This document shows, piece by piece, positions 8,060-19,100 of a stretch of 64,000 nt of DNA. This stretch comes from Paenibacillus silvae. GTDB taxonomy: Bacteria; Bacillota; Bacilli; Paenibacillales; Paenibacillaceae. The stretch covers positions 1,051,133 through 1,115,132 of the forward strand of contig NZ_BMFU01000002.1 of NCBI RefSeq assembly GCF_014639235.1, in the 5' to 3' direction. A program made the position numbers and the translations under genes. Under the pieces are notes generated by a model. The model did not search any database. It was not told where the DNA came from and was given only the letters and a program-made list of their open reading frames with translations. How positions within the stretch are numbered: the first letter of the stretch is position 1; each line of letters starts with the position of its first letter.

Positions 8060-8962
8060 TTATTTGACGGATACCATCATATCAAGGGCATCCAGAGGCA
8101 CCTGACTTGTTTTCAACTGATGAGTTTGCTTGCCATCCTGCCACGAGATCGTCACTTGAACAGTTTTACCTCCACTTGCATAGTCTACCTGGACAAATCC
8201 TTTGTCTTTGGGCGCCGGGAGCCTATGGGATTCCAGATATTGCACGATTTTCTTGGCAATCGCCGGATTGTTCATCTGATCCTCGGAGACAGAGTGAATT
8301 TGCAGTGTCCAGCGCCCCTCCTGCCAAGTCAGATACTGACTGCCAGCCGCACCTTCTGCCAATCCCTTCATGCCATGTCCCAAGTCTACGGCCATATCAT
8401 CAGGAATGTTTTTCAGATCCGTTTCTGGAAAAAGTTCAGTTTGATTCATACTATCGGAGGATTTCACCTCGTAACTGGCAAGCCAGGACGCTTTACTGTC
8501 CGATGCCGTTAATGATGAGTCATTTAAAGCCACTGGTTCAGCCACCATGTAGAAGTTCACCAGTAAAGCATCGGAACGATTAGTTGCGATGTTTGCACCC
8601 AAATATTGACCTTTATTAAGTGGAAATGAAGTCGGAAGTTTCACATGTTGCAGCTTCAGCTCACTACGAAGCGCCTTCACGACATCATTAACATCTGACA
8701 ATTTTGACGGAGACTTGCTGTCATTGGAGACAGCCGAGCCTTCGTTTCCTGTACCTGCATTGGCACTATTGGATGGATTAGTGTTCGTGCCCGTTGCTGC
8801 TCCAGCAGTTCCGCTATTAGAAACAGCATTCCCTCCGCTACTCGTCTGAGTCTGCTCTCCAGATGTGGATGCCTGGTTCGATTGTTCGCCAGCGCAGCCT
8901 GTGAGAGCCAGTAAAACGGCTGTTGCCACCGGAATGGTCATCCAAAGATTTTGTTTTTTCAT
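8060..8962 (-). CDS. Secreted lipoprotein of unknown function
   Basis: 300 residues. A lipoprotein signal peptide is clear: MKKQN, hydrophobic TIPVATAVLLAL, then lipobox LTGC with Cys at about residue 23. Next comes a Ser/Gly/Asn/Thr-rich linker to about residue 85, typical of anchored surface proteins. The folded part (about 88-300) has no motif I recognise; it contains KGLAEGAAGSQYLTWQEGRW and, near the C-terminus, VQVDYASGGKTVQVTISWQD. The protein should sit on the outer face of the membrane. GAGGAGG precedes the ATG. It is followed 97 bp upstream on the same strand by the deacetylase gene (9034-9777), with which it may be co-transcribed, hinting at the cell envelope but no more. Confidence 0.75.
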   Translation of the reverse strand: MKKQNLWMTIPVATAVLLALTGCAGEQSNQASTSGEQTQTSSGGNAVSNSGTAGAATGTNTNPSNSANAGTGNEGSAVSNDSKSPSKLSDVNDVVKALRSELKLQHVKLPTSFPLNKGQYLGANIATNRSDALLVNFYMVAEPVALNDSSLTASDSKASWLASYEVKSSDSMNQTELFPETDLKNIPDDMAVDLGHGMKGLAEGAAGSQYLTWQEGRWTLQIHSVSEDQMNNPAIAKKIVQYLESHRLPAPKDKGFVQVDYASGGKTVQVTISWQDGKQTHQLKTSQVPLDALDMMVSVK

Positions 8963-9033
8963 GATGTGTACCTCCTCAGGTCAAGCTCGATCAGCTCTGA
9001 CGTCGATTCTCGGTTGATTCTCGGTTGTTCACC

Positions 9034-9777
9034 TTAACGCTTGTCATTCCAGAAATTGACCGGCTGCACGTTCTTCGTTAATATTTCAAATTGATATCCT
9101 TCAGCCTTCAGTGTTTTCAGCACTTGAGGCAATACTTTCAGTGTTGCTTCCTGATCATGCATCAGCACAACCGGTGTGGTGCCCTGCTTGGTCACATTGT
9201 GCACCTGCTGCATCACGTTATTGTATACCTTCTGATGATCCTTCTTGTATTTCCAGTCCAGTGAATCTACATTCCAATCCCAGAGATGGAACCCTCCCTG
9301 ACCCAGAAGCACATTGCGATATGCAGATTTAAGATATGGCTTGCTGCCATATGGTGTGCGCACCAGACTCGTTTTGACTCCGGCAACCTTGTTCAGGCTT
9401 TCATTCGCTTGCTGCATTTCCTTCAATCCGCTGTAAGCTGATTTGTAAAATTTCCCCGGAACATGGGTCACACCATGCAGTCCAAGTCCATGACCTTCTT
9501 TTACAATTCGCTTGGTCGCTTGCTGATATTGTTCCATATGAGGCCCAAGCATGAAAAACGTAGCTTTCACTTTGTATTCATCCAAAATGTCGAGAAGCTT
9601 ACCCGTATGAGCTGTAGGGCCATCATCGAACGTCAGATAGATGATTTTGGCATTGGCTTTGCTTGCAGCCTTATCAGCAGATGCCGCTGTTGCCGTAGCA
9701 GACAACGGCAGGAACAGAAGCGGAAACAATAGTAGAATAGCAAGTGTGGTTGTTAGTATTTTACGAATATGTAGCAT
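9034..9777 (-). CDS. Polysaccharide deacetylase (NodB domain), secreted
   Basis: 247 residues. The N-terminal signal peptide runs to about residue 32 (hydrophobic TTTLAILLLFPLLFLPLSA, then an Ala-rich stretch). The carbohydrate esterase 4 motifs are in order: motif 1 TFDDGPTAHT near 49 (catalytic base and metal Asp), motif 2 with the His of LGLHGVTH near 98-102, motif 3 RTPYGSKPYL near 140, motif 4 LWDWNVDSLDWK near 164 and motif 5 VVLMHD near 202 (catalytic His). Motif 2 reads HGVTH rather than the usual HSxxH, the PdaA-like variant. The probable substrate is N-acetyl groups of peptidoglycan amino sugars; chitin-type substrates cannot be excluded. It is on the same strand as the lipoprotein gene. 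Confidence 0.88.
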   Translation of the reverse strand: MLHIRKILTTTLAILLLFPLLFLPLSATATAASADKAASKANAKIIYLTFDDGPTAHTGKLLDILDEYKVKATFFMLGPHMEQYQQATKRIVKEGHGLGLHGVTHVPGKFYKSAYSGLKEMQQANESLNKVAGVKTSLVRTPYGSKPYLKSAYRNVLLGQGGFHLWDWNVDSLDWKYKKDHQKVYNNVMQQVHNVTKQGTTPVVLMHDQEATLKVLPQVLKTLKAEGYQFEILTKNVQPVNFWNDKR

Positions 9778-10074
9778 AATGAAACGTCTCCCTTGTGTGT
9801 GTTTTTCCCCGGGTGTGTGATCACTCGTACTCGTATCCCATGGCGATTAATGTTAATAGTATCAGAGATTCTCCATGCTCTTCTCGCTCCAAAGGCTACG
9901 GTAGAGTTACACTTTTGTCAGATAAACATAAAAATTAAAACGATTTTGATAGATTTTAATCGTTGACAAATGCCCGTAAGAGTAGATCATAAGATAGATC
10001 TATTGTGACATATTGTCTATTACCCTATTTGCAAGTTTTGATAGACTCGGCTTCCTTCTATTTTACGGACACAG
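9778..10074. other. Intergenic region without a gene
   Basis: Contains the upstream region of the deacetylase. A TTGACA at 9963 resembles a -35 box reading rightwards but the -10 is poor and no open frame follows. No gene seen. Confidence 0.4.
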
Positions 10075-10102
10075 CAAAAAAGCTTGCACGCATGCAAGCT
10101 TT
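10075..10102 (-). terminator. Terminator downstream of the ferritin gene
   Basis: Perfect 10-bp stem AAAGCTTGCA-N4-TGCAAGCTTT with a run of T on the minus strand, about 120 bp after the ferritin stop. Confidence 0.75.
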
Positions 10103-10220
10103 CTTCCGTACAATGTTACCACTTGAAAGGGGGTTACATCTTTCATTTTAATTGACCAGGCTGTACAACGACCCTTTCGCAGATATGTAACATGAAGGTA
10201 CGGTATGTATCAGAACAGCC

Positions 10221-10724
10221 TTATTCCGCAGGAGCTGTGAATGAACGTTTGGCGAACTCCGCATCTAACATGTAGAAGGCGTTGCTGTCATTTTCAATAC
10301 GGCGCAGCTTCTGAATGATGTTATCAAACAAAGCTTCCTCTTCTACCTGCTCATCGATGAACCATTTGAGGAAATACATCGTAGCGTGTTCACGCTCATT
10401 CAGCGCGATATCCGCGAGCGCATAGAACTTTTTGGTGTTTTGCTGCTCATGGGCATAACCATGCTCAAATACATCCAGCATGGAGCTGTATTCGTTCTTT
10501 GGTTCCGGCATCGCTGCAAGTGTAGCACGGTGTCCGCGGTCGTTCAGGAATTTGTAGATTTTCATACCATGGAAACGTTCCTCTTCCGCTTGCACAAGGA
10601 AAAAGTTCGCAAACCCGTCAAGGCTTTTGCTGGAACAATATGCGGCCATCGCCATATATACATGAGCGGAATAAAATTCAAAGTTCATCTGCTCGTTTAA
10701 CGACGCAGTCAGTTCTTGACTCAT
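10221..10724 (-). CDS. ftnA: Non-haem ferritin
   Basis: 167 residues from the preferred start. A bacterial ferritin that oxidises ferrous iron and stores it as a mineral in a 24-mer cage. The ferroxidase ligands are visible in NEQMNFEFYSAHVYMAMAAY (first Glu and Tyr), QAEEERFHGMKIY (Glu and His of helix B) and LKWFIDEQVEEE (helix C/D Glu/Gln). Four long helices match the family; no haem-binding Met as in bacterioferritin is obvious. An in-frame ATG eight codons upstream exists, but AGAGGTG sits 7-8 nt before the ATG at 10724. It is transcribed alone and has its own terminator. No clear Fur or PerR box was seen. Confidence 0.93.
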   Translation of the reverse strand: MSQELTASLNEQMNFEFYSAHVYMAMAAYCSSKSLDGFANFFLVQAEEERFHGMKIYKFLNDRGHRATLAAMPEPKNEYSSMLDVFEHGYAHEQQNTKKFYALADIALNEREHATMYFLKWFIDEQVEEEALFDNIIQKLRRIENDSNAFYMLDAEFAKRSFTAPAE

Positions 10725-10851
10725 GATGAAGCACCTCTTTCTTTTCATTGGAATAGTTTTATTTTACCATAACGTGAAAGGTGCATGCATCCGAAATTCT
10801 ACAATTTTCGTCAAATGCATATCAAACAAGTGTATTCCGTTTAAACGAAAT

Positions 10852-10881
10852 AAAAAAAGCTCTACCGTGACGGTAGAGCTT
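10852..10881 (-). terminator. Terminator of the YjcZ-type gene
   Basis: Perfect 9-bp stem GCTCTACCG-TGA-CGGTAGAGC with T7 on the minus strand, about 25 bp after the stop codon. Confidence 0.9.
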
Positions 10882-10904
10882 CTTTCGATCATGGGGTGCG
10901 ATCA

Positions 10905-11024
10905 TTATACCAAGAACGCTTTGGAGATGATAACCAACAGGATGAACAGAACCAGAATCGCGCCTACAGAAGTAAAACCACCGTAGCCGTAACCTCTTGT
11001 TTCTCCACCTACAACTTCGCTCAT
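10905..11024 (-). CDS. YjcZ-family sporulation peptide, 39 residues
   Basis: A small gene that is easily missed. The product starts MSEVVGGETRGYGYGGF and continues with a single hydrophobic helix, VGAILVLFILLVIIS, ending KAFLV. This Gly/Tyr-rich head plus one membrane helix is the pattern of YjcZ/YhcN-like small sporulation proteins of Bacillus and Paenibacillus. AGAGGAGG lies 7 nt before the ATG, and a strong terminator follows the stop, so the unit is a complete monocistronic gene. Expected to be made in the sporulating cell and membrane associated; role unknown. Confidence 0.85.
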   Translation of the reverse strand: MSEVVGGETRGYGYGGFTSVGAILVLFILLVIISKAFLV

Positions 11025-11128
11025 TGACTGTACCTCCTCTGCAACAGGTATGGGTTATCTTATGCAGAGAAGAGCACTTTGACAGGGCGAATGCCCTATT
11101 ATTCAAATGCTGTTTTCTTCTTTTTGAA

Positions 11129-11464
11129 TTAATACCGTGGCGACTGGACCTGCATAATATCCATAAAAGGTACTTTCGCCGTGAACTCCTCTTCCGTATG
11201 CTCCACATGAACGAGCCGGGTACGGGAATCCATTTTTACAATAATGCCCTGTACCTGCTCCTCCTTGCCCCAGACCGTTAACAGCACCTCTGAACGTTCA
11301 TGAAAAGCTTCTACCAGCTGATTTCCCAGCTCCTCCAATTCAAACTCATCCCGTGTGGGTCTCTTTGCAACTTTTGCTTTGGCCAATGCGGCTGCCTCCT
11401 TTACTCCGACGTCCCGATTCCACGGTTGATTGCCGAGTGCATATTCAGCTAGTATACCATTCAT
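11129..11464 (-). CDS. YolD-like family protein
   Basis: 111 residues. The central and C-terminal part (about residues 35-111) fits the YolD-like family: RPTRDEFELEELGNQLVEAF, then the strands VLLTVWGKEEQVQGIIVKMD, TRLVHVEH and the end KVPFMDIMQVQ. YolD-like proteins often sit beside Y-family DNA polymerases (UvrX/ImuB type); no such gene is near here. The N-terminus (ALGNQPWNRDVGVKEAAALA) is extra compared with short family members. Its ATG is 30 bp from the stop of the smaller DUF11 gene on the same strand, so it may be co-transcribed with the DUF11 pair by chance or readthrough. Function unknown. Confidence 0.65.
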   Translation of the reverse strand: MNGILAEYALGNQPWNRDVGVKEAAALAKAKVAKRPTRDEFELEELGNQLVEAFHERSEVLLTVWGKEEQVQGIIVKMDSRTRLVHVEHTEEEFTAKVPFMDIMQVQSPRY

Positions 11465-11493
11465 TTACGTTTGTGTAATGCCTACTCATCTCC

Positions 11494-13170
11494 TTACTCA
11501 TCTCTGTCTTCTATCAGAATACTGTATTCGTTTGATCTGGACTCTCCCGAACGTTTGAGTTCGTTCAACTCATATGTGTAAAACGCAGTCAAATATCCCC
11601 GTTGTATGCCTGTATATTCGGAATCCAGCTGCACAACGTATGACAGTTCTTTGGACATATCCGGGCTCAACTCACCAATATGAAGACTTCTTGGCGTTGA
11701 ATACTCCGGCACATGAAGCTGCATATGGCCACCTTCCTGTGCCACCCATTTTGCACCAGGTGGAAGCAGGTTCCCCAATTGCACGCGAGCAGACAGTGTG
11801 CCTGTATTGGTTACCTTTACTTGGAACGTAACTGTCCCCCCCTGCTCCACGCTGTCAGGGACAACGTTGACCAACACCTGAATTACAGGAGCCTGAAGAC
11901 GGAGCACTGCTTCATTGGAAACCAGCCTGCGCTGAATGACGCGAGAGTCTGGCATGCGGTAGGTATACAGCAGCAAGGCCTGATTCACAAACGTAGAGTT
12001 AACCCCTGATCCCACTTGAGCTTCAAACTCAATATGGAGCCCGGAACGCGCAGTCAATGTCCCTAAATCTATTCCTGCACCTGGCTTGGCACCTGGACGC
12101 TTGACCCCGTTCCAGCTCATACTGCCCTCAACGAAGGATACTGCCGCAGGCAGAACATCCTGCAGTTTGGCATCCACTGCATATCCGCTGTTATTAGACA
12201 CCGTAATATGATACCGCACCGAATCACCAGGTGCTGCTGAAGTCGGTGACACCTTTTTTACGATGGAAATCTGAGGCTCAACCACCAACAGTGTGACCTC
12301 ATTTGAATAAACGGTCTCTCTTCTGCTCGCTGTGATGTATGTCAAAACAGCTATGCTCGATAATTGTTCCGAGCTGAGCTCGCCTGCAACCTGAATACGG
12401 TATTGAATGCGAACGGTATTTCCTGGTCCGATCTCTCCCAGCTCAATGCCGTTATCTGGCGTAACCTGAGGTGCAAACATGTCGTTAATCATCACACTGG
12501 CAGGAATAAAGACAGTACCTTGTGGCAAAGTCACCGTCACGTATGCATCTGTCGCCGCAGCAAAACCCGGATTGCTCACCATGACTGTATACATTAAAAT
12601 ATCACCTGCAAAGGTATGCGTCCGGTCTACTTGTAAACTCACTTCCAACCGTGACGTCTCTATCCCGACCTCTACCATGTTGGACTTCTCTCGTCCATTA
12701 ACGGTTCTGCCTTCCGAGGTGTCAAACTCATAATACACTTCTGCCTGATTCATTAGCTGCAGTGACGGGGGCACTTGAACAACAACAACCTGAAAATGGT
12801 AATTCAGGACAGAGCCGGGTGTGATCTCTGCAGGAGGCAGACCTTGCGCCGGGGTGACTCCAGGCAGTGGAATGCCGTCCCTGAGCACACTGTTGGGCAG
12901 AAGAGAAGTTGCTTGCGTGAGCAGGTCAACCACACGGACTCTTGCCGTGCGGTTTCCTGTATTAACGATCTCAATGTGATAGGTCAGAGATTGCCCCAAG
13001 GCTGCTGTTGTTACATTACAGCTTTTGCTGACTTTGATTCTTGGACCAACCCAAGGTGTAACGACCGTATTGGAATAAGCCACCTGTTCCAGTTCAGTCG
13101 TACCCGAGCTGAATCGAACCAGGGACTGATTCTTTAACCAGTGGGACAACATACCTGGAACCTCACTCAT
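11494..13170 (-). CDS. DUF11-repeat protein; appears to be the C-terminal part of the neighbouring giant protein
   Basis: 558 residues. It opens with a half repeat (about residues 10-45: NQSLVRFSSG, then YSNTVVTPWVGP) that matches the second half of type-B DUF11 units of the upstream gene, whose last unit lacks exactly this half. Four full units of about 125 residues follow: IKVSKSCNVTTAALGQSLTY, LEVSLQVDRTHTFAGDILMY, ISIVKKVSPTSAAPGDSVRY and IQVLVNVVPDSVEQGGTVTF, keeping the alternation of types. There is no signal peptide and no LPXTG-like sorting signal. The ATG overlaps the upstream stop (ATGA) and has no strong Shine-Dalgarno, so synthesis would rely on coupling. Most simply one ancestral gene split by an indel, or two chains made by termination-reinitiation. 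Confidence 0.8.
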   Translation of the reverse strand: MSEVPGMLSHWLKNQSLVRFSSGTTELEQVAYSNTVVTPWVGPRIKVSKSCNVTTAALGQSLTYHIEIVNTGNRTARVRVVDLLTQATSLLPNSVLRDGIPLPGVTPAQGLPPAEITPGSVLNYHFQVVVVQVPPSLQLMNQAEVYYEFDTSEGRTVNGREKSNMVEVGIETSRLEVSLQVDRTHTFAGDILMYTVMVSNPGFAAATDAYVTVTLPQGTVFIPASVMINDMFAPQVTPDNGIELGEIGPGNTVRIQYRIQVAGELSSEQLSSIAVLTYITASRRETVYSNEVTLLVVEPQISIVKKVSPTSAAPGDSVRYHITVSNNSGYAVDAKLQDVLPAAVSFVEGSMSWNGVKRPGAKPGAGIDLGTLTARSGLHIEFEAQVGSGVNSTFVNQALLLYTYRMPDSRVIQRRLVSNEAVLRLQAPVIQVLVNVVPDSVEQGGTVTFQVKVTNTGTLSARVQLGNLLPPGAKWVAQEGGHMQLHVPEYSTPRSLHIGELSPDMSKELSYVVQLDSEYTGIQRGYLTAFYTYELNELKRSGESRSNEYSILIEDRDE

Positions 13171-16100
13171 ATCACCACAACCTCAACATTAAATGTAACT
13201 GTGATCGAAGCTCCGGCTGCAATCGAACCAAGCGTAATGCCTGTGTTCGGATTTCCCGTCGGTCTTGCCACACCATCTACCACCACACTGCCCGGAACAA
13301 ATACGGTTCCAGCCGGAACAGGGTCAACCATAACAACGTTGTTTACTGCCTCAATCCCGCTGTTGGTCACCACAACGGTGTAAGTAATGACATCACCAAC
13401 AACAGCATCAATGGCACTAGTGCTTTTGGCCACGACTACATTAGGAGCCGAGACCGGAATGATCAGCACATTGGATGAAACGGTTCCGGTCAGCTGACGT
13501 CCGTCTGGCGGGCTAAAGGTATAGTTGGCTGTAGCCTGGTTAATCAGCTGCTGATTTTGAGGAAGGGAGTCCACTGTAACCCCTAATGTAACCGTCACGT
13601 TCACGGAACCACCTGGTAGTATAGCGCCGACAAGAATGCCTGTTTCGGGGTTCGCTCCTGGCTGCGGCACACCGTCAATCAGCACACTGTTCGGGAGAAG
13701 CACGGCACCGCTCGGAATGTTATCGGTTAATGTCAGATTCGCAACTAGGTTACCGCTGTTATTTATCGTAAAGGAATACACAATGTCATCACCAATCGTA
13801 GCATTGGATGTGCTGGCTGTTTTGGATACAGTCACAATCGGCTGATAGATTGGAGTAATCACAATATTGGAATACGCTGCGCCCGAGAATACCCCGGATG
13901 TAAAGCTGACCGCGGATTGACTGCTGACTTGTGATGGTGAAGGCAGTGTATTGACTCGTACAGCATAGGATACTGCGATCGATTCGCCAGGTGCTAATGA
14001 ACCAAGCGCAATACCGAGCGCAGGGTTGGCTGAAGCACGCGGTGTACCGTTGACCAAAACACTTCCCGAAACAAAGGTGGTCGCCGGATCAATCGGATCC
14101 GTCAGGACAATGTTGTTAACCGGATCAATGCCGTTATTGGTCACGACCATCTCATAAACAATCGTGTCCCCTACAACCGCATCTGTCGATGTCGTTGTTT
14201 TTACGACCGTCACATTCGGAGCAGACACTTGAATATTCAGTGCGTTGGATGTGAGACTTCCCCCAAGTGTTCTTCCATCAGGCAGTGTGTAGCTGTAAGT
14301 AGCCGAAGCCTGATTGGTGATAGACTGGCTTGCCGGGAGTGTCGTAATAACAACCGAAAAGATAACAGTGGTTGTCGTTGATACAACCCCGAGTGAAATT
14401 CCCGAAGCCGGATCAGCCCCAGGTACGGATACTCCGTTCACAATGACACTGTTCGGAACAAACTCGGTTCCCGCAGGAATCGTATCTGTCAGCGTGACCG
14501 CCGCACCATAGTTCCCGGTATTATTAACAGCGATGCTGTAAATCACGGTATCCCCTACCGTTGCTATCGTTTGATCTCCTGTTTTGACCGCAGCCAGAAT
14601 AGGCTGATATACCGGCGTTGATACGGTATTTGAAAACGTAGTCGCCGAAAGTGCTCCGGACGTAAAACTTACGGTGGATTGATTATTCAGCACAGCAGGA
14701 GCCGTAAGGCTTGTGACCCTCACACTAAATACAACGGTCACTGTAACCCCGGGTGCAATGGAACCCAATGTAATGCCTGTAGATGGACTGGCATTAGGGC
14801 GTAGCACACCATCCACAAAGATACTTCCCGCTGAAAGCACGGTACTAGCGGGTAAAGCATCAGTAAAAATCACATTGTTGACATTTGCAATCCCATTATT
14901 GGTTATCGCAACACTGTATGTGACGGTATCTCCAACCGAAACAGCTGTCGAAGTCGTTGATTTGACAACCTGCACGTCAGGCGCAGACACAGGAATGGTC
15001 AGCACATTGGACTGCACACTCCTCGTAATGTTTCTTCCGTCTGGCAGTGTAAAAGACAAGGCTACCGTGGCCTGATTTATCAGCTGCTGCGGGCTGGGAA
15101 GCGTCTCGATTACAACAGAAAACGTAATTGTCGTTGTCGCGCCAGCAGCTACACTTCCAGCAGCGATTCCTGCGGCTGGATCAGCTGCCGGGAGTGGCAG
15201 ACCGTTTATGATCACACTGTTAGGCACAAGCACCGTGCCAGCTGGCAAGTTATCTGACAAATTAATCAAAGCGGCAAAATTGCCCTGATTACTAACACTG
15301 ATCGTGTAACTGACGGTATCTCCTACGGTTGCATTCTGTGTACTTGCTGTCTTCTGTGCTGTCAGAATGGGCTGATAAACAGGCGTACTGACCGTATTGG
15401 AGAACGTTGTTCCAGAAAATGTGCCTGACGTGAAGCTCACCGTTGAACGATTGCTTAACTGATTGCCCGCAGGAATATCGCTAACTCTAACACTGAACGT
15501 AACAATGGCTGTGCCTCCTGGTGCAAGGGTTCCTAGCGGGATGCCTCCCGATGGACTGGCGGCTGGCTGTGATACTGAATTCACCGTTACACTGCCTGTG
15601 ATGAACGTGGCGCCGGCTGGAATCGGATCTGAGAACTGCACACTGTTCACAGGCGCGATTCCACTGTTCGTGACCACGATGGAATACACGACCGTGTCTC
15701 CTACCGTTACGGAGGTGGAGGTTGTACTTTTGACCACCGTTACGTTAGGAGAGGAGACAGGAAAAGTGAGTACATTGGAGGTTGCTGTCCCGGTTAACGT
15801 ACGTCCATCTGGCGGTGTAAAGGTAAAGGTTGATGAGGCAAAATTACTGAGCTGCTGCGGAGATGGAAGTGAATCTACAACGACAGCAAACGTTACAATT
15901 GCCGTTGCTCCGGCAGCTACAATCCCGACCGGAATGCCTGCGCCAGGTGTGACTCCCGGTTGGGGCAGACCCGAAACAACAACACTGTTAGGCACAAGCG
16001 TCGTTGCTGCCGGGATCGTGTCTGTAATAGTCACATTCGCTTGCAGATTGCCCGTATTGCTTACTGCAATGGTGTAAACGACGGTATCACCTACAGTGGC

Positions 16101-19100
16101 ATTAACTGTATTGGCCGTTTTGACGAGAGCAATCTGCGGCTGTATGACAGGGGTCTGTGTTGTATTGGAAGATGAAGAACCTGAGAACGATCCGGAAGTA
16201 AAGCTGACCGTCGACTGATTGCTAATCTGGGAAGGAATCGGCATAGTTATCCTCACCTCAAAAGTTACGGTGACTTCAGCTCCAGGCGCCAAAGTCCCGA
16301 TTGGGATGCCGGCGGTCGGATTGGAGAGCGGTGATGCATTTCCGTTCACCAGGACACTTCCGGGTATAAATGGGGTGTTTGAAGGCAGCGGGTTAGCAAA
16401 TACCACATTGTTGACAGCTGTTGTTCCATTATTTCGAATCACGGAGGTATAGCGAATTGCATCCCCCGACACCGCATAGTCAGCATTATCACTGTTAACA
16501 ACACTAACATTAGGCAAGGATACCGGAATACTGATCGTGTTGGACAACACAAAGGATGTAATGACTCTCCCGCTGGGCAGTGTGTAATTGTATGAAGTAA
16601 TGGCCTGATTAATCAGCTGCCTTGCATCAGGCAGACTTGTCACGCTTGCAAGGAAAGACAACGTAACGGAAGCTCCTGCTGCCAGAGCACCGAGACTGAT
16701 TCCCGAGTTTGGACTAACCCCCGGTAAAGGGTTGCCGTTGAGCAGTACGCTGTTCGTTACAAATACAGCTCCCGCAGGAACCGGGTCGGTGAGTGTAATC
16801 ACAGACGGGATATTGCCTGAGTTGGTAATCTGAATATTGTAATTGAACGTATCTCCGACGGTCAGACTCGATGTACTCGCAGATTTGACCACTTGAATGA
16901 CCGGCTGATAGATCGGCGTATTTACTGTAAATGAGGAGGACACACCATTAAAACTTCCTGAAGTAAAAGCAGCACTTGCACGATTACTGACTACTCCAGA
17001 AGTCGGGACAGCTGTGACCCTCGTCTGATACCTTACCGTCACCACTGCAGCACTGTTCAGCGTGCCCAAAGGGATGCCGGCAACAGGACTTGCATTTGGT
17101 TGTACAGATCCGTTAACGGTAACACTGCCCGCAACAAAGTCCGAACCCGCAGATGGTAAATCCGAAAGCACCAGATTCTGCACCGAACCTGCTCCTGTGT
17201 TCGTAAGAATAACAGTATAAGTGAGCGCATCTCCGACAGCAGCATCTGCTGTGTTCACTGTTTTTGATATGCTGATGTTGGGCGCTGATGCAGGTATGCG
17301 GACAGTATTGGAGACTGAACTGCCGGATAGATTACGTCCGCTGGGAAGCTGATACGTATAAGAAGCCGTTCCCTGGTTCTCAAGAACTGGCGGCGAGGGT
17401 AATGTCGCAAGTGATGCGCGGAATACGACGGTTGCACTGCCGGCAGGTGCAAGAGACCCCAATGTAATTCCGGTTAGTGGGCTCGCCCCTGGTCTTGCTG
17501 TACCATTTACCGTCACCGAATCAGACACAAATGTCAGACCCGCCGGAATAGTATCGGTCACGTTTACTTGTGCCGCCAGATTTCCGGTATTCGTGACCTG
17601 CAACGTGTACGTAAGCTGATCTCCAAGTGTTGCATTCGTTTCACTTGCCGATTTCACGATACTAATAACGGGTTGATATACAGGTGTTGAAATTGAATTT
17701 GAATTGGAGATGCCTGTAAACGCACCTGAGCTGTAGGAGACAGAAGCCCGGTTAAGCAGTGATCCTCCCGTCGGCAGCGACTGCACAGTGACTTGAAAAG
17801 TCACCGTTGCGGAAGCACCTGCATTTAATGTTCCCAGCGTGATGCCGCTGGCTGGATTAGAAGCTGGTATGTTGGTACCCCTGACCGTTACACTTCCAGG
17901 CACAAAACTCAGTGCTGAAGGAAGACTATCCGTCAAGATCACATTGTTGATCGGCTGGATGCCTGCATTCGTTGTGACTACGGAATACGTGAATGTCTCT
18001 CCTACGGCAACATCCGTGACTGTTGCCGTTTTAAGAACGGTTACGTTAGGCAGCGTTACCGGAATGGTAAGTGCGTTGGAAGCCACCGTGCCTGAAATCG
18101 TCCGTCCATCGGGGGAATTAAATGAATAAGCAGCGGTGGCCTGGTCAATCAGAGTAGGCGGTGTGGGCAGCCCCGTCACCAGCACTTGAAACGTAATTGT
18201 GGTGACACTACCTGCCGGAAGTGTACCTATATTCACCCCCGCAGCTGGATTAGCGCCTGTAACAACCGCTCCGTTCACACGGAAGCTTCCGGCTACAAAG
18301 CTGCTACCCGCCGGAATGTTGTCTGTGATCGTCACATTGGCCCCTATATTGCCCCCATTTGTCACCTGCAGCGTGTATGTCACCTGATCCCCTACCGTCG
18401 CATTCGCTGTGCTTGCTGATTTCACGATGGACAGATTGGGTGAATAGACGGTGAGAACAGCATTATTAGATGGAATGATACCTGTAATGATTGAACCACC
18501 GGCTACGCTTTGAAAAGTAAAGGCTGCGTTGGCTGAGTTCACGAGCTGCAGAATACTGGTATTGTTTGCTATGGCCGCTCGGTAAGTAACAACAATGTTG
18601 GTTCCCAGACCCAATGAGCCTAAAGGTATGCCGGATGTAACATCAAGTGTGGGCAGAGAAACCCCGGCTACAGTTACACTACCAGGAACAAAGGTCAGAC
18701 CTGTTGGCAGCGTATCGGACAGAACGACACTCGCAGCATTGGCTGTACCGCTGTTTGTGATCGTTGCCGTATAAAGGATACTGTCCCCGGCTACGGCTCC
18801 CGTTGCCGAGAAAGATTTCGACACTGTTATCCGCGGTGCATTAATGTCCACTTGTATGGCGTTGCCGTTGACAATGTAAGCATCACCGGATGTAGTGAGG
18901 GTCAGCACCGCCGAGGATTGATTATTGATCAGTCTTGCAGACACATCCACATTGGTGATGTCCCAGCCTTGACGTCCCCCTACAATGTTCGTTCCCGGCG
19001 CTCCATTAATCTGGTTCCGATTGCCGAAGGTTCCTGTTGTGTTCAGCGCTCCTGTATCCCCGTTAATTTGCGACGCAAAAAAATTGGCCGCCAGATTATT

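Noticed and set aside
9960..10105. Possible small RNA from a TTGACA at 9963 to the hairpin at 10079
   Set aside because: The -10 region is poor and the hairpin is better explained as the ferritin terminator on the minus strand.
11494..11494. YolD-like gene as part of a UV-damage polymerase operon
   Set aside because: No Y-family polymerase gene lies in the neighbourhood.
13600..18400. Several + strand open frames (for example 15463-16077, 17839-18129) within the DUF11 gene
   Set aside because: They are antisense shadows of a long, repetitive, strongly coding minus-strand gene; no ribosome binding sites and Val/Thr-rich translations that mirror the repeats.
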